From the NCBI GenBank assembly GCA_949358305.1, contig CASHSZ010000092.1:1-64000 (forward strand): a DNA stretch of 64,000 nucleotides, written 5' to 3'. How positions within the stretch are numbered: position 1 is the first letter of the stretch; each line of letters starts with the position of its first letter. Positions 19,622 to 31,123 of this stretch are shown in pieces. The notes under the pieces are model-generated. The model did no database searches. It was not told the origin of the DNA and worked only from the letters and a program-made list of their open reading frames with translations. This stretch comes from Strigamia acuminata (lineage: Eukaryota > Arthropoda > Chilopoda > Geophilomorpha > Linotaeniidae). Position numbers and translations under genes: made by a program.

Positions 19622-20770
19622 AATTGCAACCTGCCGCGCTATGCCACACAATGTGCCGCCGCGATAGGCCATCGAATCCGAATGTGTGTGATGCGAAACG
19701 CGAGTACGCGCGCGGAGAACGCGCGGCAATGCTAGCAACAGGAGCGCAACTGCCCAAGAAATTGCTCAACAATAAAAGGCACGTGGAAGCACGTGCCTGA
19801 AACAATAGGCACTTCAAATAAAGTTATTGTTAAAAAACGGGCTTGAAAACCAACAATTACACAATAATTAAGGGGCAAGAAATGAACTTTGCTGCAATGC
19901 AAAGTTCTCAAAATACAGAGAAATGAAAGTTACACTTGTATAAAGAATTGACAATGTTTGAAACCAATAAAAACTACAAAAACACACTTGTAAAAAACCC
20001 AAAACAACCCCCAGAATGAATTATTTGACTCAAATTAACCCTAAAACGGTCTTGGAGGTCGTGCAGACGACAGAGTCGGATCGGAAGGTTGCTAAAACCT
20101 GACGCCAAAACTAGCAATGGGACAGCTAGTTAGAAAACAGCTTTTTCATCAATCATGAACGCTGAAAACCTCACCCAGGGGTAGAAAATGATGGAGAGAA
20201 CGTTTTCGCCATCTAAAACGGTCTAAAACGGGTCTAAAATGCCTAAACCGGCGCCTGGAACGTGGCGCAGTTGTTGGGTCAAATATTGTCAAAAATCAGT
20301 GGAAATTTGTCAAATACTGGCAAAAATCTGCTGAAATTTGTCAAAAATTGCCAAATTTTGGCGCAAGTTACGTGAGGTTTGCGCGCATCCAACTATGACG
20401 AAAAATCCACGCGTGTGCACGCGCGATTTACTGGCGCGTTGGAAGCGTTAAAATAAATTTTTCCAATATCTAACACAATTTGCACCGAATTATGGCAATT
20501 TTTGACAAATTTACATGGATTTTTGCCAGTATTTGACAAATTTCCACGGATTTTTGACAATATTTGACACATTCAAGACAAATTTCAGACAGATTTCAAT
20601 TAATTTTAGAAAATGTTTGAGAAATATCAGCAAATGTTTGAGGATTGAGGAAATCTGCTGAAATTTGTCAAATATAGACAAAAATCTGCTGAAATTTGTC
20701 AAATATAGACAAAAATCTGCTGAAATTTGTAAAAAATTGCCCAAATTCGGTGCAAGTTTTGCAAGTTTGC
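19622..20770 (-). repeat. Partial inverted unit, diverged outer end of palindrome A
   Basis: About 1.15 kb of an inverted long-class unit. From about 20,570 outward it becomes a diverged variant of the TTTGACAAATTTC repeat region (ATAGACAAAAATCTGC repeated) and stops where GCAAGTTTTGCAAGTTT meets unique sequence. Confidence 0.88.
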
Positions 20771-21541
20771 AAACAGCAACAAGAATGATGTATTTAATAA
20801 TTGTTTTTGCATTAGATATGTGTTTAATTCGTTTTACCTCGGTTTGTACGGTTCTTGCGCGTAGTGCGCACGTTCAACACGCGGCCACGCGCGTACATCG
20901 CGCGTGTTGCGAGCAGGACGCAACAAAAGTTTGAGAGACTCGCATTTTACCAAGTCCCCAACTTATTTTACAGTTTTAGTTTAGCTTACCAACTCGCTTG
21001 GTAATTTCTGGATCCTGTTTAAGTGTTTCGTCGGGTTTTGAGCCCATAAACCCGTCTTTTTCCTTGGTAAGCGATTGCGTCGTCTGCTCAGAGCAACTGG
21101 CTTTAAGCGGAGATCGCTTACACGAGTCTGGAATGAGCGCTTATCACCGCATTCGGCTCCAGTCTTCGTTTCTCGTTGAAAGTTAGCTTGTTGATTCGGG
21201 TTTTGGGCGACATTGACTAAAAAGACCTCGGGAATCGTTCCCACCACTCGGTTTAGTCGTTTTCGAGACCCACGACCTCGAAAACGAAGTTAGAAGTGGC
21301 TCAAGGCCACTAGCGTGTCTGGCAGATAGCCATTTTGGTGATTTACGGGCGTCGGGCCCTTGTTCTTTGTTTCCCGCCTTTGCTCCTTTGTTTTTATTTG
21401 GTATTCAAGGTTCCTAAGCCTACAGTAGATTGGGATTAAATTCCCATGAAGATTTATTAAGTATTCATTGGTAAAAACGAATATTTCCGCCGGCGCGTTT
21501 CTCTCATAGGTTTCGGTTCGCTCGAATCTCATTTTTGAGCG
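20771..21541. other. Body A: unique noncoding segment
   Basis: No credible gene. It contains hairpins: TTACCAA/TTGGTAA near 20,988-21,006, and TCGTTTTCGAG/CTCGAAAACGA at 21,257-21,267 and 21,277-21,287. GCGC-rich words lie at 20,858-20,910. The segment is copied at 40,566-41,336 and 59,218-59,988 with almost no change. Confidence 0.6.
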
Positions 21542-21840
21542 ACCCAGCGAATGCGCCAAGTTACAGGCGCCAGCTTAGCAGTTTTAGACTCGTTTTCGAC
21601 CGTTCTAGTGTCAAAAAACGCGTAGAGCACATTTTGCGACCTTTGGAAGTGCTTTTCCGACACCTAAGTGGTCGGAAAAGTGCTCTTCTGAGTTAAGACT
21701 CCTTTTGGCATTTTAGCGTCAGCATAAGAAATTCCTCAAACTTTTATTGAAATCTCTCAAAAATTTCTAAAATTAATTGAAATTTGTCTGAAAATTGTCA
21801 AATATTGGCAAAAATCTGCAGAAATTTGTCAAATACGCGA
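21542..21840 (+). repeat. Diverged fragment of the 1,676-bp unit inside body A
   Basis: Positions 21,542-21,725 align with the GCGCC...TTTTAGAC...GGCGTCAG module of the unit (compare 12,360-12,540) but are well diverged. Then 21,730-21,840 jumps to the TTTGTCAAATATTGGC repeat region (compare about 11,985-12,110). Order is rearranged relative to the unit. It holds a stem GTGCTTTTCCGAC/GTCGGAAAAGTGC at 21,649-21,661 and 21,671-21,683 with two G-U pairs. It seems to be an old relative of the arrayed unit. Confidence 0.65.
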
Positions 21841-22260
21841 TCGCATTGCGACAGAAAGTCGTTTACGACTCCAATACGCACCCGTGCGTGTTTGTATCGC
21901 AACACGAAACTCAAACGCGCCACCGCGTTGCAAGACAACCAAATTTACAAACGCAAACGCGCATTTGAGACAAAAACGAGTTTATTTTATTCACTCTCGC
22001 TTGATCCCCCTTCATCGCGCCTCGTTGCTCCTGTGAAAAAAATATATGAGAATGCACAGAAATGAACCTTCCAATACTTACATGAAAATTGGCAACCTTG
22101 ACACAAAACAGTCTATCGACACTCCCAACACCACCCCGGACATTTTTCGGAAGAGTATGGTCCACCCGGAATTCCCAGAATAGTCACCCCCAAAATGCGG
22201 ATTTCGCGGAAGCCAATCCGCGAAAAGGATATGTTTTTAGCGGCGCGCCGACGCGTGCGA
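21841..22260. other. Body A: noncoding segment with short palindromes
   Basis: GCG-rich words (CGCGATCGCATTGCG near 21,837), then AT-rich DNA without a supported ORF. A hairpin TTCGCGGA/TCCGCGAA sits at 22,203-22,210 and 22,217-22,224. Copies are at 41,636-42,055 and 60,288-60,674; the last ends just after this hairpin. Confidence 0.5.
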
Positions 22261-22580
22261 CACACGCTTCTGGAGTGCTTAACCTTATGGCGCGCATGCG
22301 GATTTTGCGGAGTGCGAAAGGGACCCCATTTTTAACATTACGGCTGCCTATATGCTGATCCCCTGTTCGCAATTTTGCGGCGGATTTTGCGGATTTTGAT
22401 CAATCCGCAGAAATTGCACTTTACAAGTTTATTTTATGATTTTGTACCATTTTGTAACTTAAAAACACAAATGAACAATGTAATCACTCTATAATGCTGT
22501 TGGTTTAATCAGCACATTGTACTGCACAAAAACGCGCGCGCTCGCGATAGTACATCACCAAATGTACTTGCACTCACTCA
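22261..22580 (-). pseudogene. Broken Polinton late-protein fragment with upstream region (after palindrome A)
   Basis: On the minus strand about 30 codons matching the N-terminal part of the 5,542-5,865 gene are readable (RNVKN-VPFALR-IRMRAIRL), then the match stops at the point where the intact gene enters its glycine-rich segment. About 22,485-22,580 matches the intact copy's upstream flank at 6,050-6,150. The stretch between them is shorter and different. So a degraded piece of a Polinton late-gene end is part of the higher-order repeat. Confidence 0.8.
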
Positions 22581-22583
22581 AGT

Positions 22584-22735
22584 GGCATTTTTAGCCATTT
22601 TTCGTAGTAAAAATGGCCGTTTTTCGTCAAAATGGTCATTTTCAGCCATTTTTCATAGTGAAAATGGCTTTCTTCGTCGTTTTTTCTATAAAAAATGGCT
22701 GTTTTTCATCAAAAATGGCCGTTTTCATCATTGAA
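22584..22735. repeat. Short hairpin minisatellite AGCCATTTTT/AAAAATGGC
   Basis: About three tandem copies, period near 50-55 bp, each able to fold as GCCATTTTT-loop-AAAAATGGC (for example 22,594-22,617 and 22,645-22,668). Copied at 42,379-42,530. Confidence 0.7.
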
Positions 22736-22926
22736 ACGTTATAAAAATGTAACTTTTCAATGGCGTTTTGACGGAACCGATAAATTTTGAAATTTCACAC
22801 ATTGAAACCCTAATACAGGTGAATTAGTGACGCCTAATTTGTTTTAACAAATAAAGCAAACTACATCTCGCAATTTTGCATCGTACCGCATCACCTCGCC
22901 TCATTTCCGGTCTGGAAAATTAATGA
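22736..22926. other. Short noncoding stretch, nothing recognised
   Basis: AT-rich sequence between the hairpin minisatellite and element E2; no feature supported. Confidence 0.25.
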
Positions 22927-24399
22927 AAATTAATAAACGCCCCGGCGTTTATTTGAGGCAATACGGCAATACGGCAATTGGAACCCGAAAATAACGTGGG
23001 GCTGTGTGAAAACCTGGATTTGAATTTCGTCAACGCGCGCGTTGACGCATGGGGAATGTGGGGGTCCCTTCCCAGTCAATTTCACCCCTAAAATATCCCG
23101 AAATTGACGATACATGCATTTCCAGTTAGAAAAATTGAGCTTCATGTAAATTTTGATTGTTTAGCTTTTTTTTGAAATTTCACCAATTTTCCTTATCTCC
23201 AGCTTTCCTCGCTCATTTGACACCAAAATGACCTGCATTGAGGATTTTTCCCATAATCCTTTTCGCATGTATGGAGCGCAAACAGTCGCAATAAATGAAT
23301 TCAGCGGAATTCGACCTTGAGTTTGCGACGCCATCTTGAATATGAGTAAAAGCACAGTATGGTGTCAATTATTCGAACTGATCGCGGAGCATGGGACAAA
23401 AATTGAATAAAAACGAAGAAATATGATTAAAATTCAACAGAAATCTACACAAAATGATAAAAAATGTATAAACATTGATCAGAAATCGACAAAAATCGAC
23501 TGAAACCTGACAATAATCAATTCAGAATGACAAATAACGATTACAATTGGCAAAAATTGATCAAAAATACAGAAAAATCGATTAAAAACCAGCAAAAAAC
23601 GAACAGAAATCGATAAAATCAATTAAAAATCAACAAATAGCCATTTTGTTTGTTTTTGAACAAATTAAGAACTTTGAAAACACACGACAATTTGAAAAAA
23701 TAAAAACCGGGGTCAAATACGCGCAGCTACTCGTTTGAACGCCGGGGAGGTGTGGGTGATGTGCCTCGAATAAACGCCGGGGCGTTTATTTATTACCAAG
23801 GCGGGATGTGAGGCGCGAATGAAAGCCCAAGTTGGACATTGCCTCGAATAAACGCCGGGGCATTTATTTATTTCCAAGACGGGAAGTGAGGCGAGATGAT
23901 GCGGTGCGACGTATTCAAGGGGGTATTCAAGGCAGTACGCCATGTTTTTCACTATTATTCAAGGCAGTATGCCATGTTTTCCACTATTATTCAAGGCCAT
24001 GTTTTCCAGTATTTTATTTTTACCATTTTGTAAGTTTATTGCAATATGTATAAAGTTTATTGCTTTTTGTATGAAGAGTAGTATTCTTTGTGTAATGTGT
24101 CTTTATACACATCACACACAACGGTTTTTTCTGTTTTCTTCATGTTTATGTTTCGTGTATGCACGTGAAGCCCTGGCACATCTGTCGAACACCTGTACGC
24201 ATTTGGACGCGCTCAAGGCGCTACATCGCGTGCTGAAACGCGCTGACGGCGCTACATCACGCATAGTAGCATATATATCACACACATTTCGCGCCCACGA
24301 CAAAGTACGAACTCATGGCGATCACCAAAGAACATTTACTTTTCCACACACGTTTTATTTTCTCACAGTCCTGTACACATTTAACTTGCGCGCGCACTT
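22927..24399 (+). repeat. Element E, copy E2, with flank leading into array B
   Basis: Left end has arms AATAAACGCC/GGCGTTTATT at 22,932-22,953 followed by TGAGGCA. The right side has the same palindrome inverted and preceded by GCCTCG at 23,769-23,790 and again at 23,847-23,868. This inverted arrangement suggests a nonautonomous DNA transposon of roughly 0.85-0.95 kb. A tandem ATTCAAGGCAGTACGCCATG repeat follows (23,910-24,010, about three copies), then a flank that ends in the first unit of array B. No MITE is present at the site occupied in E1. Confidence 0.65.
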
Positions 24400-26075
24400 G
24401 CTAATGCTACGGTCGACGGCGATTCGCATGCGCTATCCGCTGCATCAAACCCCAAATACCGATCAAAAATCGCAGAAAACACTAATCCCGACCCAAAAAC
24501 CGCCAAAATTACCCTCAACACACGCCAACAACCTTCCACCACTTAAATTACACCGGAAAAAAACAATTTCAAACCGAAAAATCAACAAAAAAGGCCAAAA
24601 AAATATTGCAAACAAAGAGAAAAGATCAATTATCGAGGCAAATCCCCACCACAAAACAACGCATCGCCGGTATACACTTAAGCGTACAGTGCACAACACT
24701 ACTGTTTATTTTCAATGATCCAATAAATAAAATTTGAAACAAAGTTGAGTGGAATTGTACGTTTCTTGTATATTAAAGTTTTTATTTTGTTTGTTTACAC
24801 TTAATTTTTTTTTTCCATCATAGAATGGCGACTCGATACTTTTGTAGCTCGAATTCACTTCGTAAACGTGGTCGGTGTTCATCACGCGTCAATGCGCTCG
24901 TGCAATAGTATAGGCGCGCATACAATTTGATGCGCGCAAAACTTGCAAAACTTGCACGGAATTTGGGCAATTTTTGACAAATTTCAGCAGATTTTTGCCT
25001 GTATTTGACAAATTTCAGAAGATTTTTGCCTATATTTGACAAATTTCAGAAGATTTCCTCAATCCTCAAACATTTGCTGAAATTTCTCATAAAATTTCAA
25101 AAATTAATTGAAATTTGTCTGAAATTTGTCTGGAATTTGTCAAATATTGTCAAAAATCCGTGGAAATTTGTCAAATACTGGCAAAAATCCATGTAAATTT
25201 GTCAAAAATTGCCATAATTCGGTGCAAATTGTGTTAGATATTGGAAAAATTTATTTTAACGCTTCCAACGCGCCAGTAAATCGCGCGTGCACACGCATGG
25301 ATTTTTCGTCATAGTTGGATGCGCGCAAACCTCACGTAACTTGCGCCAAAATTTGGCAATTTTTGACAAATTTCAGCAGATTTTTGCCAGTATTTGACAA
25401 ATTTCCACTGATTTTTGACAATATTTGACCCAACAACTGCGCCACGTTCCAGGCGCCGGTTTAGGCATTTTAGACCCGTTTTAGACCGTTTTAGATGGCG
25501 AAAACGTTCTCTCCATCATTTTCTACCCCTGGGTGAGGTTTTCAGCGTTCATGATTGATGAAAAAGCTGTTTTCTAACTAGCTGTCCCATTGCTAGTTTT
25601 GGCGTCAGGTTTTAGCAACCTTCCGATCCGACTCTGTCGTCTGCACGACCTCCAAGACCGTTTTAGGGTTAATTTGAGTCAAATAATTCATTCTGGGGGT
25701 TGTTTTGGGTTTTTTACAAGTGTGTTTTTGTAGTTTTTATTGGTTTCAAACATTGTCAATTCTTTATACAAGTGTAACTTTCATTTCTCTGTATTTTGAG
25801 AACTTTGCATTGCAGCAAAGTTCATTTCTTGCCCCTTAATTATTGTGTAATTGTTGGTTTTCAAGCCCGTTTTTTAACAATAACTTTATTTGAAGTGCCT
25901 ATTGTTTCAGGCACGTGCCTTTTATTGTTGAGCAATTTCTTGGGCAGTTGCGCTCCTGTTGCTAGCATTGCCGCGCGTTCTCCGCGCGCGTACTCGCGTT
26001 TCGCATCACACACATTCGGATTCGATGGCATATCGCGGCGGCACATTGTGTGGCATAGCGCGGCACGTTGCAATT
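24400..26075 (+). repeat. 1,676-bp unit B1
   Basis: Short class, 1,676 bp. Carries the GATCAAAAATC variant also found in the core-adjacent units of C and D and in all inverted arms, although B1 sits at the far edge of its array. Confidence 0.92.
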
Positions 26076-27761
26076 GCTAATGCTACGGTCGACGGCGATT
26101 CGCATGCGCTATCCGCTGCATCAAACCCCAAATACCGATAAAAAATCGCAGAAAACACTAATCCCGACCCAAAAACCGCCAAAATTACCCTCAACACACG
26201 CCAACAACCTTCCACCACTTAAATTACACCGGAAAAAAACAATTTCAAACCGAAAAATCAACAAAAAAGGCCAAAAAAATATTGCAAACAAAGAGAAAAG
26301 ATCAATTATCGAGGCAAATCCCCACCACAAAACAACGCATCGCCGGTATACACTTAAGCGTACAGTGCACAACACTACTGTTTATTTTCAATGATCCAAT
26401 AAATAAAATTTGAAACAAAGTTGAGTGGAATTGTACGTTTCTTGTATATTAAAGTTTTTATTTTGTTTGTTTACACTTAATTTTTTTTTTCCATCATAGA
26501 ATGGCGACTCGATACTTTTGTAGCTCGAATTCACTTCGTAAACGTGGTCGGTGTTCATCACGCGTCAATGCGCTCGTGCAATAGTATAGGCGCGCATACG
26601 ATTTGATGCGCGCAAAACTTGCAAAACTTGCACGGAATTTGGGCAATTTTTGACAAATTTCAGCAGATTTTTGCCTGTATTTGACAAATTTCAGAAGATT
26701 TTTGCCTATATTTGACAAATTTCAGAAGATTTCCTCAATCCTCAAACATTTGCTGAAATTTCTCATAAAATTTCAAAAATTAATTGAAATTTGTCTGAAA
26801 TTTGTCTGGAATTTGTCAAATATTGTCAAAAATCCGTGGAAATTTGTCAAATACTGGCAAAAATCCATGTAAATTTGTCAAAAATTGCCATAATTCGGTG
26901 CAAATTGTGTTAGATATTGGAAAAATTTATTTTAACGCTTCCAACGCGCCAGTAAATCGCGCGTGCACACGCATGGATTTTTCGTCATAGTTGGATGCGC
27001 GCAAACCTCACGTAACTTGTGCCAAAATTTGGCAATTTTTGACAAATTTCAGCAGATTTTTGCCAGTATTTGACAAATTTCCACTGATTTTTGACAATAT
27101 TTGACCCAACAACTGCGCCACGTTCCAGGTGCCGGTTTAGGCATTTTAGACCCGTTTTAGACCGTTTTAGATGGCGAAAACGTTCTCTCCATCATTTTCT
27201 ACCCCTGGGTGAGGTTTTCAGCGTTCATGATTGATGAAAAAGCTGTTTTCTAACTAGCTGTCCCATTGCTAGTTTTGGCGTCAGGTTTTAGCAACCTTCC
27301 GATCCGACTCTGTCGTCTGCACGACCTCCAAGACCGTTTTAGGGTTAATTTGAGTCAAATAATTCATTCTGGGGGTTGTTTTGGGTTTTTTACAAGTGTG
27401 TTTTTGTAGTTTTTATTGGTTTCAAACATTGTCAATTCTTTATACAAGTGTAACTTTCATTTCTCTGTATTTTGAGAACTTTGCATTGCAGCAAAGTTCA
27501 TTTCTTGCCCCTTAATTATTGTGTAATTGTTGGTTTTCAAGCCCGTTTTTTAACAATAACTTTATTTGAAGTGCCTATTGTTTCAGGCACGTGCTTCCAC
27601 GTGCCTTTTATTGTTGAGCAATTTTTTGGGCAGTTGCGCTCCTGTTGCTAGCATTGCCGCGCGTTCTCCGCGCGCGTACTCGCGTTTCGCATCACACACA
27701 TTCGGATTCGATGGCATATCGCGGCGGCACATTGTGCGGCATAGCGCGGCACGTTGCAATT
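26076..27761 (+). repeat. 1,676-bp unit B2
   Basis: Long class, 1,686 bp, with the 10-bp CTTCCACGTG insertion. Shares CAGGTGCCGG and GTGCGGCATAG variants with B3, marking the pair as recent duplicates. Confidence 0.92.
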
Positions 27762-29447
27762 GCTAATGCTACGGTCGACGGCGATTCGCATGCGCTATCC
27801 GCTGCATCAAACCCCAAATACCGATAAAAAATCGCAGAAAACACTAATCCCGACCCAAAAACCGCCAAAATTACCCTCAACACACGCCAACAACCTTCCA
27901 CCACTTAAATTACACCGGAAAAAAACAATTTCAAACCGAAAAATCAACAAAAAAGGCCAAAAAAATATTGCAAACAAAGAGAAAAGATCAATTATCGAGG
28001 CAAATCCCCACCACAAAACAACGCATCGCCGGTATACACTTAAGCGTACAGTGCACAACACTACTGTTTATTTTCAATGATCCAATAAATAAAATTTGAA
28101 ACAAAGTTGAGTGGAATTGTACGTTTCTTGTATATTAAAGTTTTTATTTTGTTTGTTTACACTTAATTTTTTTTTTCCATCATAGAATGGCGACTCGATA
28201 CTTTTGTAGCTCGAATTCACTTCGTAAACGTGGTCGGTGTTCATCACGCGTCAATGCGCTCGTGCAATAGTATAGGCGCGCATACGATTTGATGCGCGCA
28301 AAACTTGCAAAACTTGCACGGAATTTGGGCAATTTTTGACAAATTTCAGCAGATTTTTGCCTGTATTTGACAAATTTCAGAAGATTTTTGCCTATATTTG
28401 ACAAATTTCAGAAGATTTCCTCAATCCTCAAACATTTGCTGAAATTTCTCATAAAATTTCAAAAATTAATTGAAATTTGTCTGAAATTTGTCTGGAATTT
28501 GTCAAATATTGTCAAAAATCCGTGGAAATTTGTCAAATACTGGCAAAAATCCATGTAAATTTGTCAAAAATTGCCATAATTCGGTGCAAATTGTGTTAGA
28601 TATTGGAAAAATTTATTTTAACGCTTCCAACGCGCCAGTAAATCGCGCGTGCACACGCATGGATTTTTCGTCATAGTTGGATGCGCGCAAACCTCACGTA
28701 ACTTGCGCCAAAATTTGGCAATTTTTGACAAATTTCAGCAGATTTTTGCCAGTATTTGACAAATTTCCACTGATTTTTGACAATATTTGACCCAACAACT
28801 GCGCCACGTTCCAGGTGCCGGTTTAGGCATTTTAGACCCGTTTTAGACCGTTTTAGATGGCGAAAACGTTCTCTCCATCATTTTCTACCCCTGGGTGAGG
28901 TTTTCAGCGTTCATGATTGATGAAAAAGCTGTTTTCTAACTAGCTGTCCCATTGCTAGTTTTGGCGTCAGGTTTTAGCAACCTTCCGATCCGACTCTGTC
29001 GTCTGCACGACCTCCAAGACCGTTTTAGGGTTAATTTGAGTCAAATAATTCATTCTGGGGGTTGTTTTGGGTTTTTTACAAGTGTGTTTTTGTAGTTTTT
29101 ATTGGTTTCAAACATTGTCAATTCTTTATACAAGTGTAACTTTCATTTCTCTGTATTTTGAGAACTTTGCATTGCAGCAAAGTTCATTTCTTGCCCCTTA
29201 ATTATTGTGTAATTGTTGGTTTTCAAGCCCGTTTTTTAACAATAACTTTATTTGAAGTGCCTATTGTTTCAGGCACGTGCTTCCACGTGCCTTTTATTGT
29301 TGAGCAATTTCTTGGGCAGTTGCGCTCCTGTTGCTAGCATTGCCGCGCGTTCTCCGCGCGCGTACTCGCGTTTCGCATCACACACATTCGGATTCGATGG
29401 CATATCGCGGCGGCACATTGTGCGGCATAGCGCGGCACGTTGCAATT
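27762..29447 (+). repeat. 1,676-bp unit B3
   Basis: Long class, 1,686 bp, near-identical to B2 including the CAGGTGCCGG variant. Confidence 0.92.
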
Positions 29448-31123
29448 GCTAATGCTACGGTCGACGGCGATTCGCATGCGCTATCCGCTGCATCAAACCC
29501 CAAATACCGATAAAAAATCGCAGAAAACACTAATCCCGACCCAAAAACCGCCAAAATTACCCTCAACACACGCCAACAACCTTCCACCACTTAAATTACA
29601 CCGGAAAAAAACAATTTCAAACCGAAAAATCAACAAAAAAGGCCAAAAAAATATTGCAAACAAAGAGAAAAGATCAATTATCGAGGCAAATCCCCACCAC
29701 AAAACAACGCATCGCCGGTATACACTTAAGCGTACAGTGCACAACACTACTGTTTATTTTCAATGATCCAATAAATAAAATTTGAAACAAAGTTGAGTGG
29801 AATTGTACGTTTCTTGTATATTAAAGTTTTTATTTTGTTTGTTTACACTTAATTTTTTTTTTCCATCATAGAATGGCGACTCGATACTTTTGTAGCTCGA
29901 ATTCACTTCGTAAACGTGGTCGGTGTTCATCACGCGTCAATGCGCTCGTGCAATAGTATAGGCGCGCATACGATTTGATGCGCGCAAAACTTGCAAAACT
30001 TGCACGGAATTTGGGCAATTTTTGACAAATTTCAGCAGATTTTTGCCTGTATTTGACAAATTTCAGAAGATTTTTGCCTATATTTGACAAATTTCAGAAG
30101 ATTTCCTCAATCCTCAAACATTTGCTGAAATTTCTCATAAAATTTCAAAAATTAATTGAAATTTGTCTGAAATTTGTCTGGAATTTGTCAAATATTGTCA
30201 AAAATCCGTGGAAATTTGTCAAATACTGGCAAAAATCCATGTAAATTTGTCAAAAATTGCCATAATTCGGTGCAAATTGTGTTAGATATTGGAAAAATTT
30301 ATTTTAACGCTTCCAACGCGCCAGTAAATCGCGCGTGCACACGCATGGATTTTTCGTCATAGTTGGATGCGCGCAAACCTCACGTAACTTGCGCCAAAAT
30401 TTGGCAATTTTTGACAAATTTCAGCAGATTTTTGCCAGTATTTGACAAATTTCCACTGATTTTTGACAATATTTGACCCAACAACTGCGCCACGTTCCAG
30501 GCGCCGGTTTAGGCATTTTAGACCCGTTTTAGACCGTTTTAGATGGCGAAAACGTTCTCTCCATCATTTTCTACCCCTGGGTGAGGTTTTCAGCGTTCAT
30601 GATTGATGAAAAAGCTGTTTTCTAACTAGCTGTCCCATTGCTAGTTTTGGCGTCAGGTTTTAGCAACCTTCCGATCCGACTCTGTCGTCTGCACGACCTC
30701 CAAGACCGTTTTAGGGTTAATTTGAGTCAAATAATTCATTCTGGGGGTTGTTTTGGGTTTTTTACAAGTGTGTTTTTGTAGTTTTTATTGGTTTCAAACA
30801 TTGTCAATTCTTTATACAAGTGTAACTTTCATTTCTCTGTATTTTGAGAACTTTGCATTGCAGCAAAGTTCATTTCTTGCCCCTTAATTATTGTGTAATT
30901 GTTGGTTTTCAAGCCCGTTTTTTAACAATAACTTTATTTGAAGTGCCTATTGTTTCAGGCACGTGCCTTTTATTGTTGAGCAATTTCTTGGGCAGTTGCG
31001 CTCCTGTTGCTAGCATTGCCGCGCGTTCTCCGCGCGCGTACTCGCGTTTCGCATCACACACATTCGGATTCGATGGCATATCGCGGCGGCACATTGTGTG
31101 GCATAGCGCGGCACGTTGCAATT
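29448..31123 (+). repeat. 1,676-bp unit B4
   Basis: Short class, 1,676 bp, lacking the 10-bp insertion; close to A2 and B5. Confidence 0.92.

Noticed and set aside
20981-21287. Small RNA gene (snRNA or tRNA) in the body
   Set aside because: Hairpins exist, but I could find no tRNA A and B boxes, no Sm site with flanking stems and no known RNA consensus.
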